Shown piece by piece: positions 11,801-20,771 of a stretch of DNA of 64,000 bases. Source of the DNA: Nymphaea colorata (Eukaryota > Streptophyta > Magnoliopsida > Nymphaeales > Nymphaeaceae); NCBI RefSeq assembly GCF_008831285.2, contig NC_045151.1:8720571-8784570 (forward strand), in the 5' to 3' direction. Both the position numbers and the translations under genes were made by a program. The notes beneath the pieces were generated by a model. The model saw only the letters and a program-made list of their open reading frames with translations. It did not search any database and was not told the DNA's origin. Position 1 is the stretch's first letter. Each line of letters begins with the position of its first letter.

Positions 11801-14800
11801 GTCCTTGTTCCGTGGTTTGGTCCCCACTCCATCATGCATGGATGAAACGTCCGCACTCTTGACAGTGTTTTGATGAATGGTTGGTCCATGGAAAAATGTT
11901 TGACCTCAATAGGTCCAACATTTATCCATGGACAAAAAAAATTGAACATTAGGCCAAGCTTGTCTCTCGCTTGCTCTCTCAACTCGTCATCTCTCCGCAT
12001 TAGTCTCCGCAACAGCTGCTCACAGCACCACCTCTCTGCAGCAGCTCCACCTCCATGGGGCTTTTGTCTTGCAACTGTTAAGAAATAGGTTACATATAGA
12101 TATTACCTATGTTTATGCATGTATATTACATATATGAATATAGGTTAATATTTGTATGCCTAGTTAGATGTTACTATAGTTAGGATTTAACATTTTTTAT
12201 TTTCTTTTTATTTTCTGTTTCTGTTATAGCCGTTGTCTAGTTCCAACGGCTCTTTTATGAGCCATTGAAACTAGTCCCAACGTCTAGTTCAGCCCTCTCT
12301 CTTGTATGAATAGGCCACTATTATTTGTACAGATTTAAGCTATGTTTTACAGCCATTCAGTGTTCATTTAAATAAGATTTATATTTTTTCATTTGGCCTT
12401 AGTGCCTATTTCTGTTATATGCTTCATTAGTGACTGTTACAGTTACGTTTTCATGGTATCAAAGCCATTGGGCTGCTTCTTGAAGAAGTTTTAGAAGTTG
12501 TTTTACTGATTTGAGCTGCTGGTTCGTTGAAGGATTTCTGAAGTTGGTTATTGCCGAGATTGAGTCAAATACAAGCTTTCAGGTGCACAAACTGTTTATC
12601 TTTTTTCTGCTCACCTTTTTGACAAACACAATCAGTTGTTTTGCCGAATATAGGCAGTTGCCTTCACTGCATTCCCAGTACATGCTTGCACCAAGATTCA
12701 GGCTTCAATTCTGTTTGTTTGAAGAAGTAAAAGCCTTGTTATTGCTGCTTCTTAAAGACTACTACTGTCAATGTGCACCAACTGTTTGGTGAAACTTCTA
12801 GAAGGACTTTTATTTTGACTTCCTTGGAGATTGTTATTTAAAATCTTGGTCTCATGGAGGACTCCAAAATTTCAATGGAAAGAGGAAGCTATCATGCCCC
12901 ATACAAGCTTGATGAAACCAACTACACACTTTGGGTAAAATGTGTGGAGATGCACATAAAAAAAATATATATTTATAGGGTTTCATAAGAGGTACCCTCC
13001 TTCTCTCAAGTTAACCAAAGTAGAAAATGGGATTGTGAAAGAATTAGATGGGGAAGAAAGACAAAATGTTATGAATGAATATTATAAGAAATTAGATGAT
13101 TGGGAAGCCAAGACCTCTAGGATTAAAGAATGGATTTATGAAAGTATTGAACATAGAATTGCCCAAAACCTTATGTATTATGAAAAAGCAAGTGAAGTAT
13201 GAGAATATATCAAAGGAATGTTTACCCAAAAAGATATGGCCCGGAAGTATGTTTTGATTCAAAAGACCCAAAATATCAAACAATGAGAGAAAAATGTTAG
13301 AGATCATTTTATGGAAATCTCTAGTGTGTGGAATGAGTTAGATCAACTTAATCCTAAACTAGGAATGGATTGTAAGTGTCATGGGATTAGAAGAGATGAA
13401 GTCAATGAATTTAGATTTTTTCAATTTCTTCAAGGACTACGACCCGAATTTGAACAAATAAAGTCAGCCCTACTACTTACCTCTTACTAATCCCACTCCC
13501 TACTAACAGCTTGTGGGATCCTTAATATATCTTAGTATCACTCGCCCTGATATTGCTCATGCAGTTTATACGGTAAGTCATTTTTCAACAAGCTCCATCA
13601 ACGGTTCATATGGGAGTTATTCTTTGTGTCATTAGATACATTAAAGGGACAATAAATAAGGGAGTATTTGTGGTTTCTTCTTCCTCTTTAAACTTGATTG
13701 CTTATACGGATGCAGATTGGGGAGGAGATCCAAATGATAGACACTCAACTACTGGGTTTTGCATTTTTTTAGGAGAATCACTCGTATCATAGCAGTGCAA
13801 AAGCAACAGAAGATCTCTCTTTCTTCTACTGAAGCTGAATATCAAGTCGTTGCCTCCACAACCATGGAAATTGTCTGGCTTCATCAAATGATCCTCGATA
13901 TGGGAACAAGAATAGAAGAACCCACTGATTTGTGTTGCGACAACAAGAGATATTGCCAAGAAACAAACCTTCCATGAACGAACCAAGCATATCGAAATGG
14001 ATTGTCATTATGTTCATGAAGAATTTTTGAAAAAAACCATCAAGCTTCCATATGTCTCCTCAGAATTTCAGCTGGCAGATTTCTTCACAAAAACTCTATG
14101 TTCTCCCAGATTCACCTTTTTTTTAAATAAACTTTCGATGATAGCACCATAGGTTTAAGGGGGGTGTTAAGAAATAGGCTATATATAGATATTACCTATG
14201 TTTATATATGTATATTACATATATGAATATAGGTTAATATTCGTATGCCTTAGTTAGATGTTACTATAGTTAGGTTGTAACATTTTTTATTTTCTTATTA
14301 TATTTTGTTTCTGTTCAAGCTGTTGGCTAGTTCCAACGGCTCTTTTATGAGCCGTTGGAACTAGTCCCAACTCCCAACGGCTAGTACAGCTCTCTCTCTT
14401 ATATAAATAGGCCACTATTCTTTGTACAGATTTAAGTTGTGCTTTACATCCATTCAGTGTTCATTTGAATAAGATTTATACTTTTCCATTGGGCCTTAGA
14501 GCCTATTTCTGTTATATGCTTCATTAGTGACTGTTACAGTCACGTTTTCAGCAACAGCCCTTCCTCTCTGATAAGCCCTCTCTCTCGCTCTCAATTTCAT
14601 GTGCCTTTCTCCTATATGCAGCTGGTTGTGTATTTCATCCCTTCAACCATAAACTCGATCTCCTTCTTCTTCTAGAACATCGCATAGTTATGGTTCTTCA
14701 ACTCCAGTTGATAGTGTGTTCAAGTTTCATTGGTTGTGTATTTCATCGTTTTCTTCTACCAAGATTTGATTTTTCGTTTTATTTTGTTCTATTGTAACAT

Positions 14801-17782
14801 ATATCATTGATGGGTATTATATGGCAAGTTATTTCTCAGATATAATAGGGTTACAATATATTTCTCAAGAAAATCTTGAAAATCTTTTTTAAAAATTAAA
14901 TAAATTAAAAAGCCTAAAAATTAGGTAAAAGTAAAATAAAGAAATAAAATTAATAGTAAGTCATTGAAAAATGATTAGATAAAATCATAAACATGATAGG
15001 ATGGTAGGTGAAAAGTAGTAGATTGAAAGTAAATAGCCATGTGTAGGATTATGATGTAATAAATTTTGTTGGTCCCTATGCTACACCGTAACTCAGCCGC
15101 ATGATAATAAAGGCTGAGTTAATGGATGAGTTAATGCTATGGGGTTATGGTTTCGTTAAGGAGCAATCGGGCTATCTCTCTCTCTCTCTCTCTTTTTGCA
15201 TTATTGTATCTAATTTTCTAGTTAATCTCTCTCTCCTCTTTATTACATGATTAATCTCTATTACTACATGCACTTTTCAACTCTCTCTCTCCTTTATTAC
15301 ACTTAATTTTCTGATTAATCATCTCTCTCTCTCTTCTTTAATACATTTAAAAAACAAAAACCTACGGTTTGGATGAACATTTTAAAAGAAATCCTAACAT
15401 GCAGCAAAAACCAAAAAAAAGTGAGAAAATGCAAAAATCAAAAACTTACGGTTTGGATGAACATTTTGGCTGAGTTATATTTAACATATTTACCGTGTTT
15501 TTTGAATAAAATGCAATATTTGTTACAATATTTTTTTCATTGGTTTGTCCATGAGGGTCAGAATTAGTATTTTGTCTTAGGGTTTGTCGACTGGAAGGCA
15601 TTAGAGGTGTGTCATTTTGTTTAAGGTTTGTTGATGAAAAGTCATCAGATTTAAAAGGCTTCAGTTGTTTGGTTTGGAGCTTCGCTGCTAGTGGAGGACT
15701 GGAGAGGTTTGCTAGAAGGAATTGTTGAAATTTTAGATTTTCCCCGTTGAGTTGCGTACTGTCTTTTTTGGTTTCAATATTTGAAGTGCTGGAGTTCTCT
15801 GCTCATCAGCATATTCAATCCGATAAGATTGCTAGATGAAGTTTTGGGTTTTATGCGCTTATGGAGGCACATGTATATTCTTTTTTATGAATCAGGCAGG
15901 TCCACTTTTGGATTCACTCTCTTCATTATGGAATTGAATTCTTTGAAACTTAATTAGACAGCTACTGCTCAGCACCAAAAGGGGCAAAAATATGCTAGAC
16001 CATGCTAAAATAGTCCCAAATTAATAGGGACTTGCTCAAGCATCCTTATGATTGGTTTCATCTAAATCGAAAACCGGTGAGTTGGATATATTTTTTTGCA
16101 TTTTATTAAGTGCTGCTTGTGTAAGTGTTTCCTTTGCTCTTTAGTCTCAATGGTCGTTCGTTTAGTACCAAAAGTTTCACAATGTTTTGCTCTGTAACCA
16201 TGAGGACTGTGTCTCACCCGGATTTGATATTTTTTTTGTCTTTGACCACAGCCTATTATTAGGCAGGATACAACAACTGTTGTATTTGGTGCTCATATGC
16301 CATTGTTATTGGTTGGAATTTGGATACAATAGTCAATATTTTTGTCTCTAGATTTTTATCCATATTGTATCAAACAGAGGGAGAGATTACTACAAATATA
16401 TATCAGTGCAAATCACACACGGATGAACTTTTTTGGTCCATGGATAGAAATTCTATCCATAGATGTTTTTCTGTGGCATTCAAATGCCCCTGCAAGCTTA
16501 TTTTCTTTTTGTTTGATAATTTTTGTGGCGGATTATTTCGACGGGACGGTATAATTTGTTTTAACAAATAATTTGTTAAAAGACATATGTTATTGCATTA
16601 TGTATGGACGGAAAAAAGCCCATGAACATAAAACTTGTTTTTTAGCATGAAATAAAACTCCAATTTCATCAAAACCAAGAAAAACCATCTGTTTTTGTTC
16701 TGAAAATAATCAAGATACCACACTAAGAGATGCTAGTTCTCGCTTAAATATGCACCTCCATGGTCCGTTGGTAATCCCCAAGGGCTCAACAACCTCCTGA
16801 AAAAATACTTGTTGAACTTAAACGAACCTAGGTTGAGAAAAACCTTCAAATGTTTCAAAAAAAGAAAATAGAAGTTTAATACCATAAATCATTTACATAA
16901 AGTACAGAAATACAAAAGAGAGGCCAAACAACCACTCTCCTCATATAAGAACTCCAAAAGTTTACTTTTTTCCAGACAATGGAGAAAGCAACAACTTGTT
17001 GAGCTAACGTTTAGCATTTTCAAGGAGCAAACCCACACGGAAGTTAACAAGTATCCAGACTCACCTACCTATATATCCAACAAAGATTTAAAAAGTAGAA
17101 ACCAAAAAAAAAACATTGTTACCTTTGGGCATAGAATCCGGCTGTATTCTCCAATTGTGCACTCACCAAATGGAATTCCTTCACTCTCCAATCTTTCTTT
17201 TAATGCTTGCAATGTTTCCGCTTCCCTGAGAGCTGCGCCACCTAAACAAACAGCAATATCACAGAAGTGGACTTTCAGAAAGAGAGAGAGAGATGTCGGG
17301 AGATTTTCCTGAAAGAACATGAGACAGAAAGAGACGGGCGCATATATTGAGAGAGAAGGGAAGAGAAAGAGAGGGAGACGAATGGGGATGGGCATACCAG
17401 ACTTGCCCACGACGAAAGCGGAGAGCCGCCTTTGGATGGGTAACCAGCGAACCGAGGGGATGGCCTTTTTGTTGCTCAACCCCAAAGAAATAGAACGCCC
17501 TTCTCCTCCTCCTCCAAGACGGTGGCTATCCACACAAAGGGAATGAACGTGCTGAAGGAGGAGGAGGGAGGAGCGGGGGATGGGCCTATAGAGCGCGGGA
17601 TTGATGAAGCACTTAGAACCCATTACTATAACGGAGGGAAGGACCATTTGAAGGACGGCGATGGTGGTCGTGGTGTTGGAGATGACAATGGGTTTTCCGG
17701 AGGGAAGAGAAGGGGTATGTTTAAAAAGGGAGGTAAGGAGGGAGGGAGGGAGGGAAAGAGGAGAGAAAGAGGTGACTAGCAT
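2480..17782 (-). CDS. TWINKLE: TWINKLE-like organellar DNA primase-helicase (primase half, 12 exons)
   Basis: Homologue of the plant organelle-targeted T7 gp4-like primase-helicase, which primes and unwinds DNA in mitochondria and chloroplasts. Exons, from 5' to 3': 17398-17782, 17123-17241, 8471-8526, 8322-8379, 7776-7910, 5335-5418, 5180-5260, 4943-5008, 4746-4862, 2799-2846, 2633-2718, 2480-2540. Every intron is GT-AG, and the phases join without a break to 1,296 nt (432 codons). Visible domains: a Ser/Leu/Arg-rich, acid-poor N terminus (residues ~1-120); a zinc ribbon with CPKC and CFRAKC (~166-200); and TOPRIM motifs VEGEIDKL (~329) and ATDADQPGQ (~389) with the acidic metal-binding residues kept. 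The last exon ends DANE before donor GTACTAG. The RecA/DnaB helicase exons (Walker A and so on) are not found between 2,479 and 1. Either they lie beyond the window or this is a primase-only paralogue like the short TWINKLE relative of Arabidopsis. Confidence 0.93.
3120..3725. mobile_element. Foldback / MITE-like element in TWINKLE intron 9
   Basis: Long imperfect inverted repeat. The inner arms (about 3279-3337 and 3338-3401) pair through ACGTGTTAAAAACGC on the left and GCGTTTTTAACACGT on the right. Outer arms also pair: ACATGATACATAAAAT and CATAGTCACAAA near 3,180-3,220 match the reverse complement of 3,630-3,670, and GAGCCATATC near 3,127 matches the far end near 3,715. No coding potential. 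The spacer on the right is T-rich. Target-site duplication not resolved. Confidence 0.6.
4746..5008 (-). CDS. TWINKLE: TWINKLE exons 8-9: TOPRIM start
   Basis: Exon 8 (4943-5008) encodes ERNSEKILYGLEDIK and ends in DIII. Exon 9 (4746-4862) opens with VEGEIDKLSMEEAGF, the TOPRIM glutamate motif, then NCVSVPDGAPPRVSEKE. The acceptor of exon 8 (CATGAAG) has a weak pyrimidine tract; the others look ordinary. Confidence 0.92.
5180..5418 (-). CDS. TWINKLE: TWINKLE exons 6-7: primase core
   Basis: Exon 6 (5335-5418) encodes ILRYFSERMISGATLRRN and onwards. Exon 7 (5180-5260) encodes VVIAFPYRKNGQIVSCKYR and ends KFWQ. Both are phase 0. The segment matches the conserved 'YF..R.IS..TL.RN.V' and 'IAFPY...G..VSCKYR' blocks of plant TWINKLE. 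Confidence 0.9.
5419..7775. other. TWINKLE intron 5, simple-sequence rich
   Basis: 2.36 kb intron. It contains a pyrimidine-rich run ending in a 13-base C homopolymer (5953-5965) and several purine/pyrimidine-rich stretches at 6,180-6,850. A 180-codon open frame on the plus strand (6034-6576) has a low-complexity Lys/Arg composition and no recognisable domain. Confidence 0.5.
7776..7910 (-). CDS. TWINKLE: TWINKLE exon 5: linker
   Basis: 45 codons, phase 0 at both ends, acceptor TTGATTTCAG, donor GTTGGT. It encodes a polar, poorly conserved linker followed by NGLKLAPLGDE, which aligns with the start of the primase core of the family. Confidence 0.85.
8322..8526 (-). CDS. TWINKLE: TWINKLE exons 3-4: zinc-ribbon primase domain
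   Basis: Exon 3 (8471-8526) encodes CQGGSSQEKSFSVFIRED. Exon 4 (8322-8379) encodes NLATWACFRAKCGWKGHVQ. A 91 bp intron with donor GTCAGT and acceptor TATGCAG separates them. Together with CPK of exon 2 they give the CxxC...CxxxxC zinc ligand set. Exon 3 has acceptor TTCTTCACAG and exon 4 has donor GTAAGC. Confidence 0.92.
8527..11669. other. TWINKLE intron 2, proximal part
   Basis: Mostly unrecognised. CACTACAGGAAAAATT near 8,717 resembles a CACTA end, but no partner was found. Some stretches between 9,060 and 10,163 read like decayed plus-strand coding sequence (separate entry). 11,040-11,160 is AT- and CA-rich simple sequence. Confidence 0.4.
9995..10163 (+). pseudogene. Unrecognised coding-like remnant
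   Basis: The plus strand reads WEDPKAYDEAKDMWLEDY, one TAG, then ELFEQGDKNRKKWFNNKLPQ and ends ..GGDDM followed by TAA. The composition (charged, Trp-rich, one stop in over 50 codons) looks like real protein that has decayed. A second stretch near 9,060-9,300 has similar character in shifting frames. I do not recognise the family; a retroelement structural protein is one possibility. Confidence 0.3.
11670..11821 (+). repeat. LTR R/U5-like fragment
   Basis: Contains GTGGATGTAGGC..CCAAACCACGTATATC. This arrangement (TGTAGGC spaced from AACCACGTA) is common near the 3' end of plant Copia LTRs and is also present in the right-edge Copia LTR of this window (62,700-62,740, minus). CCAAACCACG recurs at 11,784 and its complement CGTGGTTTGG lies at 11,811-11,820, giving a short hairpin. 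No second LTR or primer site was found, so it is a fragment or solo LTR. Confidence 0.45.
12076..12453 (+). repeat. 5' LTR of intronic Copia
   Basis: 378 bp, TG...CA. The TATA-box position that is TATATAAATA in the 3' LTR reads TGTATGAATA here, so this copy's promoter is probably damaged. It is followed at once by the primer-binding site. Confidence 0.92.
12454..12466 (+). other. Primer-binding site (tRNA-iMet type)
   Basis: TGGTATCAAAGCC directly after the 5' LTR; the usual plant Copia site is TGGTATCAGAGC, so there is one mismatch. Confidence 0.85.
12854..13490 (+). pseudogene. Copia gag remnant
   Basis: Starts MEDSKISMERGSYHAPYKL followed by DETNYTLW, a Copia gag N terminus. Later segments (DDWEAKTSRIKEWIYESI and DHFMEISSVWNELDQLNP) lie in other frames and contain stops. 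It breaks off after ..LRPEFEQIKSALL, where the sequence jumps to the RT/RNase H connector. Confidence 0.8.
13491..14156 (+). pseudogene. Copia RNase H remnant
   Basis: Reads QLVGSLIYLSITRPDIAHAV, then RYIKGT..GVF, AYTDADWGGDPNDRHSTTGF, SSTEAEYQ, HERTKHIEMDCHYVHE and QLADFFTKTL, with several frame shifts and stops between. RNase H catalytic Asp/Glu positions can still be seen. A polypurine run AAGGGGGG (14157-14164) abuts the 3' LTR. Confidence 0.85.
14165..14550 (+). repeat. 3' LTR of intronic Copia
   Basis: 386 bp, TG...CA, followed by target duplication GCAAC. The TATA box TATATAAATA at 14400-14409 is intact, so an outward transcript antisense to TWINKLE exon 2 and exon 1 is possible. Confidence 0.92.
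14400..14409 (+). promoter_or_regulatory. TATA box in the 3' LTR
   Basis: TATATAAATA; the matching position of the 5' LTR is mutated. Confidence 0.55.
14556..17122. other. TWINKLE intron 2, distal part
   Basis: AT-rich with a (CT)n run at about 15,175-15,195 and further CT-rich stretches to 15,330. The phrase ACGGTTTGGATGAACATTTT occurs twice (near 15,365 and 15,446). A 9 bp hairpin AACTCAGCC/GGCTGAGTT lies near 15,090-15,121. No coding sequence recognised. Confidence 0.45.
17123..17241 (-). CDS. TWINKLE: TWINKLE exon 2: first half of the zinc ribbon
   Basis: 119 nt, acceptor TTTGTTTAG, donor GTAACA. It encodes LQALKERLESEGIP..CTIGEYSRILCPK, matching the segment before the zinc ribbon of plant TWINKLE. 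It ends after Cys-Pro-Lys; the next Cys of the CxxC pair is the first codon of exon 3, 8.6 kb away. Confidence 0.9.
17398..17782 (-). CDS. TWINKLE: TWINKLE exon 1: start codon and transit peptide
   Basis: 128 codons plus one base from ATG at 17,782 to the donor GTATGCC. The translation starts MLVTSFSPLSL and is rich in Ser, Leu, Pro and Arg with almost no acidic residues before ~residue 70, as expected of a plastid or mitochondrial transit peptide. Two in-frame downstream Mets (MVLPSV and MGSKCF) are alternative starts that could change targeting. The 3' end (VVGKSG) joins GGAALREAE of exon 2. Confidence 0.8.
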
Positions 17783-18230
17783 AGCCGCTGGGGCATCTTT
17801 TGAAAAGGCTGCTTAGACAACGGCGAAGGTCGAAGACGAAGTTTTATCTTCAACCGAGGGAGAGGATTTTGGACGGGAGACCGGTGGTTAAGCAGTCCTT
17901 GGGTTAGCATTTCAGAAATCTCTATGGGGCCGTATGATGGATTGAAAACGTTGGATTTGGATTAATATTATGGAGATATTTCTAGGAATCAATACAACGG
18001 CCATTTTGCGGTTCATTCCTTTTTTGCTTAATGTTTGTTTTTTTGTACGAAGTTTTTATGGAAGTAATTGAGTGGATTGAAATTGGAATCGGTGGATGAA
18101 AGGCATGTGATGGAATTTTTAAAAAAATTGTGGGGCTCAAATAAGCTCATCAGAATGTAAAGTTGCATTGTTTTAACTGATTGTATATCATTAAGTCCAA
18201 CCAAGTTCAACATAGTTTACTTTAGTGAAA
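17783..18230 (-). promoter_or_regulatory. 5' flank of TWINKLE
   Basis: 448 bases between the predicted ATG and a diverged repeat that begins near 18,235. The first ~100 bases are GC-richer and purine/pyrimidine-biased, as in a 5' UTR. No convincing TATA box was found. If transcription starts here, the usable promoter is short because repeat DNA begins within 0.5 kb. Confidence 0.35.
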
Positions 18231-18234
18231 TGAA

Positions 18235-19600
18235 TGTAGTATTTTACTTTTTTTGAGTTACCAAACCCAGTTCTAGAGTAATTCTTAGGTTTCCACTGGA
18301 TCACTCTATCTCTTATTTAATTGGGTCCAAGTTGAATTTCAGTTCAGTTAGGTTGAGTTAGCTTGAACCAAGCTAGGATCATCGCTATCATGTATAAATC
18401 TATCTTTCTTCTAAACGGTTTGAGTTTATTCATTTTGATTTGAGTTCAATTCAATTTTGAAACCCTTGAAGCCTATTCCCTATTTTTCATGGGTCTAAGA
18501 TGAAATTGAGTTAGGATCATATTTATCATGTATTAATCTATCTTGCTTTAGTTCGGTTTGAATTCATTTGTCCCTATTTGTATCAATTTAGTTTTGAATG
18601 TCTTGAACCTCACTCTCTCTTTTATTTTTTCAAGGGTCCGAGCTGAATTTGAACTCAACCTGATAGAGTAATATGAAACCAAACTATGATTATGTTTATC
18701 ATCTATAAATGTATCTTCTTTTAATTTGGTTTGGGTTCATTCATTATGGTTTGAGTTCAATTTAGTTCCTAAGGTTCTGAAACTCATTCCTAGTACTTGC
18801 TACACTCTGTAAATTACTAAAAAAAAGCAATTCAGCTAAATTAAGATAAACATTTTCCAATCTTTCAATCTATCCTTATCAATAAGTAGTTGAACTAAGT
18901 ATCCTCTGCTTGACACGTGAAAATTCCTATGAGAACTTGGTTTTTCATGCCCTCCTCAATTTACCGTTATAAATTTGTACCTTTATAAATTTGCATTTTG
19001 AAGTTTGTGATTTTAGAAAAAATTGATTTAAGAGCAATATCATAATTTTTAGTGAAATTTTAACCAAAGCCAAGTTGTTCCAATTAGGTTAAGACAGCTC
19101 ACTTGCAGCTTTAGAATCACACATTGAGGTAAAACAATAATTTATTTTTCAATTAAATTTTTTTTGCATAAACTTATCTTACACGTACCTAAATTTATTG
19201 TTTTTCTTGATTTATAGAGCTTCAAATTGAACCAAATCCATGATTTCAGTCTGTTTCGATCAAATATTACACCTAAGGACAAAACAAACATTTTCTTAGA
19301 TCCACATTTTCCATCAGAAAATAGGATCGTATATTATATGTGCCTAAGTTTACCAAGCTTGTCTTTTTTAGGTCTTCAGAGCTCCAGTTTGAATTCCCTT
19401 TTTTCATATCAGATACAACAAGTGATTCAAATCTACAACCAAGGGCAAAATAATCATTTCCTTGTAAATCTCTTGCCGTGCCTAAGGGCAAAACCACCAT
19501 TTTATTTCCAAGAATGTCATTTTGCACTTAAGTTATATGTCACATATATCTAAGTTTATATATTTTGAGCATCAATTATAATCTCTTCATCCACATTTTT
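18235..19600 (-). repeat. Diverged repeat family, copy 1 (reverse orientation)
   Basis: Degenerate tandem units of roughly 140-170 bp around 18,290-18,780, each with a GGGTCC/GGGTCT, a GTTCAATT..GTTTTGAA and a TTGGTTTGAGTTCATT-like phrase. The reverse complement matches 44,900-46,110 (for example GTAGTATTTTACTT..GAGTTAC here against GTAACTC..GAAATACTAG there), and the following 'complete the count' phrases (AAGGGCAAAATAATCATTT) match the far side of that copy. Confidence 0.6.
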
Positions 19601-20771
19601 AGACCCATGAACTACTGTCATCCATATCATTTATCTAGAATTCTATCCCTAAACTCTTATTACATCCAAGATCCATTATCTAAAACTTTCTTTGGATTCA
19701 GACCTTGATTTGAATCTCTGAAACATATTCAAATGCATCAAAAATATAGATTTGTTTTCATGCATTGCTTAAATCATTTCAATGTGCATAGTAGCTACAC
19801 CTCACACACATGCAACTTGCTTGAAACTATGTTCGGTTAGCCTAGTAACACACATTGAGGAAATAGCCCGAGTGTGTGAAAATTTAAACCTAGCTTGGCT
19901 CAACACATACACACTTTGATGAACATAGTCTTAAATTACTTTCAAAACTAGGCTTCTTATAAATGATTTTCTAAAGCCCTAGATCCATCTATACCTAAAC
20001 CTAGAGTTAACCCATGCCCACATCTTCCCGGAACCGAGATCGGCCTTAGAACCCAGCATAGGTCCCAAACCATAGGTCTAGCTTTCCTTGGCTAGCTCTT
20101 ATGAAAGCTCTCAATGCTTAATTAAAAATTAACATTGAGCCCACTACAAATTACCATGACCTGATTAAGCACTAGCTAGATTCTAATGGTTCACTTAAAT
20201 TTCAAATCATACATCTCCTTTTAAAACATGGGGCATATTTGCTTTTATGCACAGAATATCAGGACGATAATCATTATTTAGGCACTCGAAATACTAAGTC
20301 TAGAACTTGATCTGATTACTCCTAATAAAAACACCAGAAATGATTAGACCTCATACTGACAGGTGGGGGCCCATCTCTCAAATCTAGCACATGGATGACA
20401 GAGGTGAGTATAAATATTATTTCCCAAACAATTGGTATGCATACAAGATCGAGAAATTTTACATGTAAACAATCATCTAGCCCAATGACTCAAAAAAGGT
20501 GTCGGTCTATTGTGTTGTACAAAGGTTCTATGCACATGTTGTTTTCTAACTTCCTTAGTTGTCTTGTTCTACATAGGAAGTTCAAAGTTGAGGAAGGAGT
20601 TCAAAGCCCAAAGATGATGTATGAAAGGAGGGCGCTTCAAGATAATATATGCCCACTCAAATAAAGGTATGCACTAAACTAGATGGTCATCGCTAGCTAT
20701 GGAACTTCACCATCGAAGCTATGCTGAGTTTTGATGAGTATGAATCCAGGGATAGCTGAAAAGTAGCTCAT
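19601..20771. other. No gene recognised
   Basis: AT-rich sequence with ordinary short open frames. It may be the remainder of the repeat at 18.2-19.6 kb and the 5' part of the protease remnant that follows; neither can be shown by eye. Confidence 0.35.

Larger units (their letters stand above)
12076..14550 (+). mobile_element. Internally deleted Copia element in TWINKLE intron 2
   Basis: Two LTRs in direct orientation (12076-12453 and 14165-14550), both TGTTAAGAAATAGG...CACGTTTTCA or near-identical, with a 5 bp target duplication GCAAC at 12071-12075 and 14551-14555. The internal region is only 1.7 kb: gag start, then directly the RT/RNase H connector and RNase H. Protease, integrase and most of RT are missing. 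The element is antisense to the host gene. The LTRs differ at roughly 8-9% of positions, so the insertion is old. Confidence 0.93.

Noticed and set aside
16740-16815. Possible extra minus-strand exon (EVVEPLGITNGPW..) after an AG
   Set aside because: TWINKLE joins exon 2 (CPK) to exon 3 (CQGG) without missing residues, and this piece matches no part of the family.
19227-19553. 108-codon open frame on plus strand
   Set aside because: Lies in the diverged repeat family shared with 44.9-46.7 kb; no domain and not open in the other copies.
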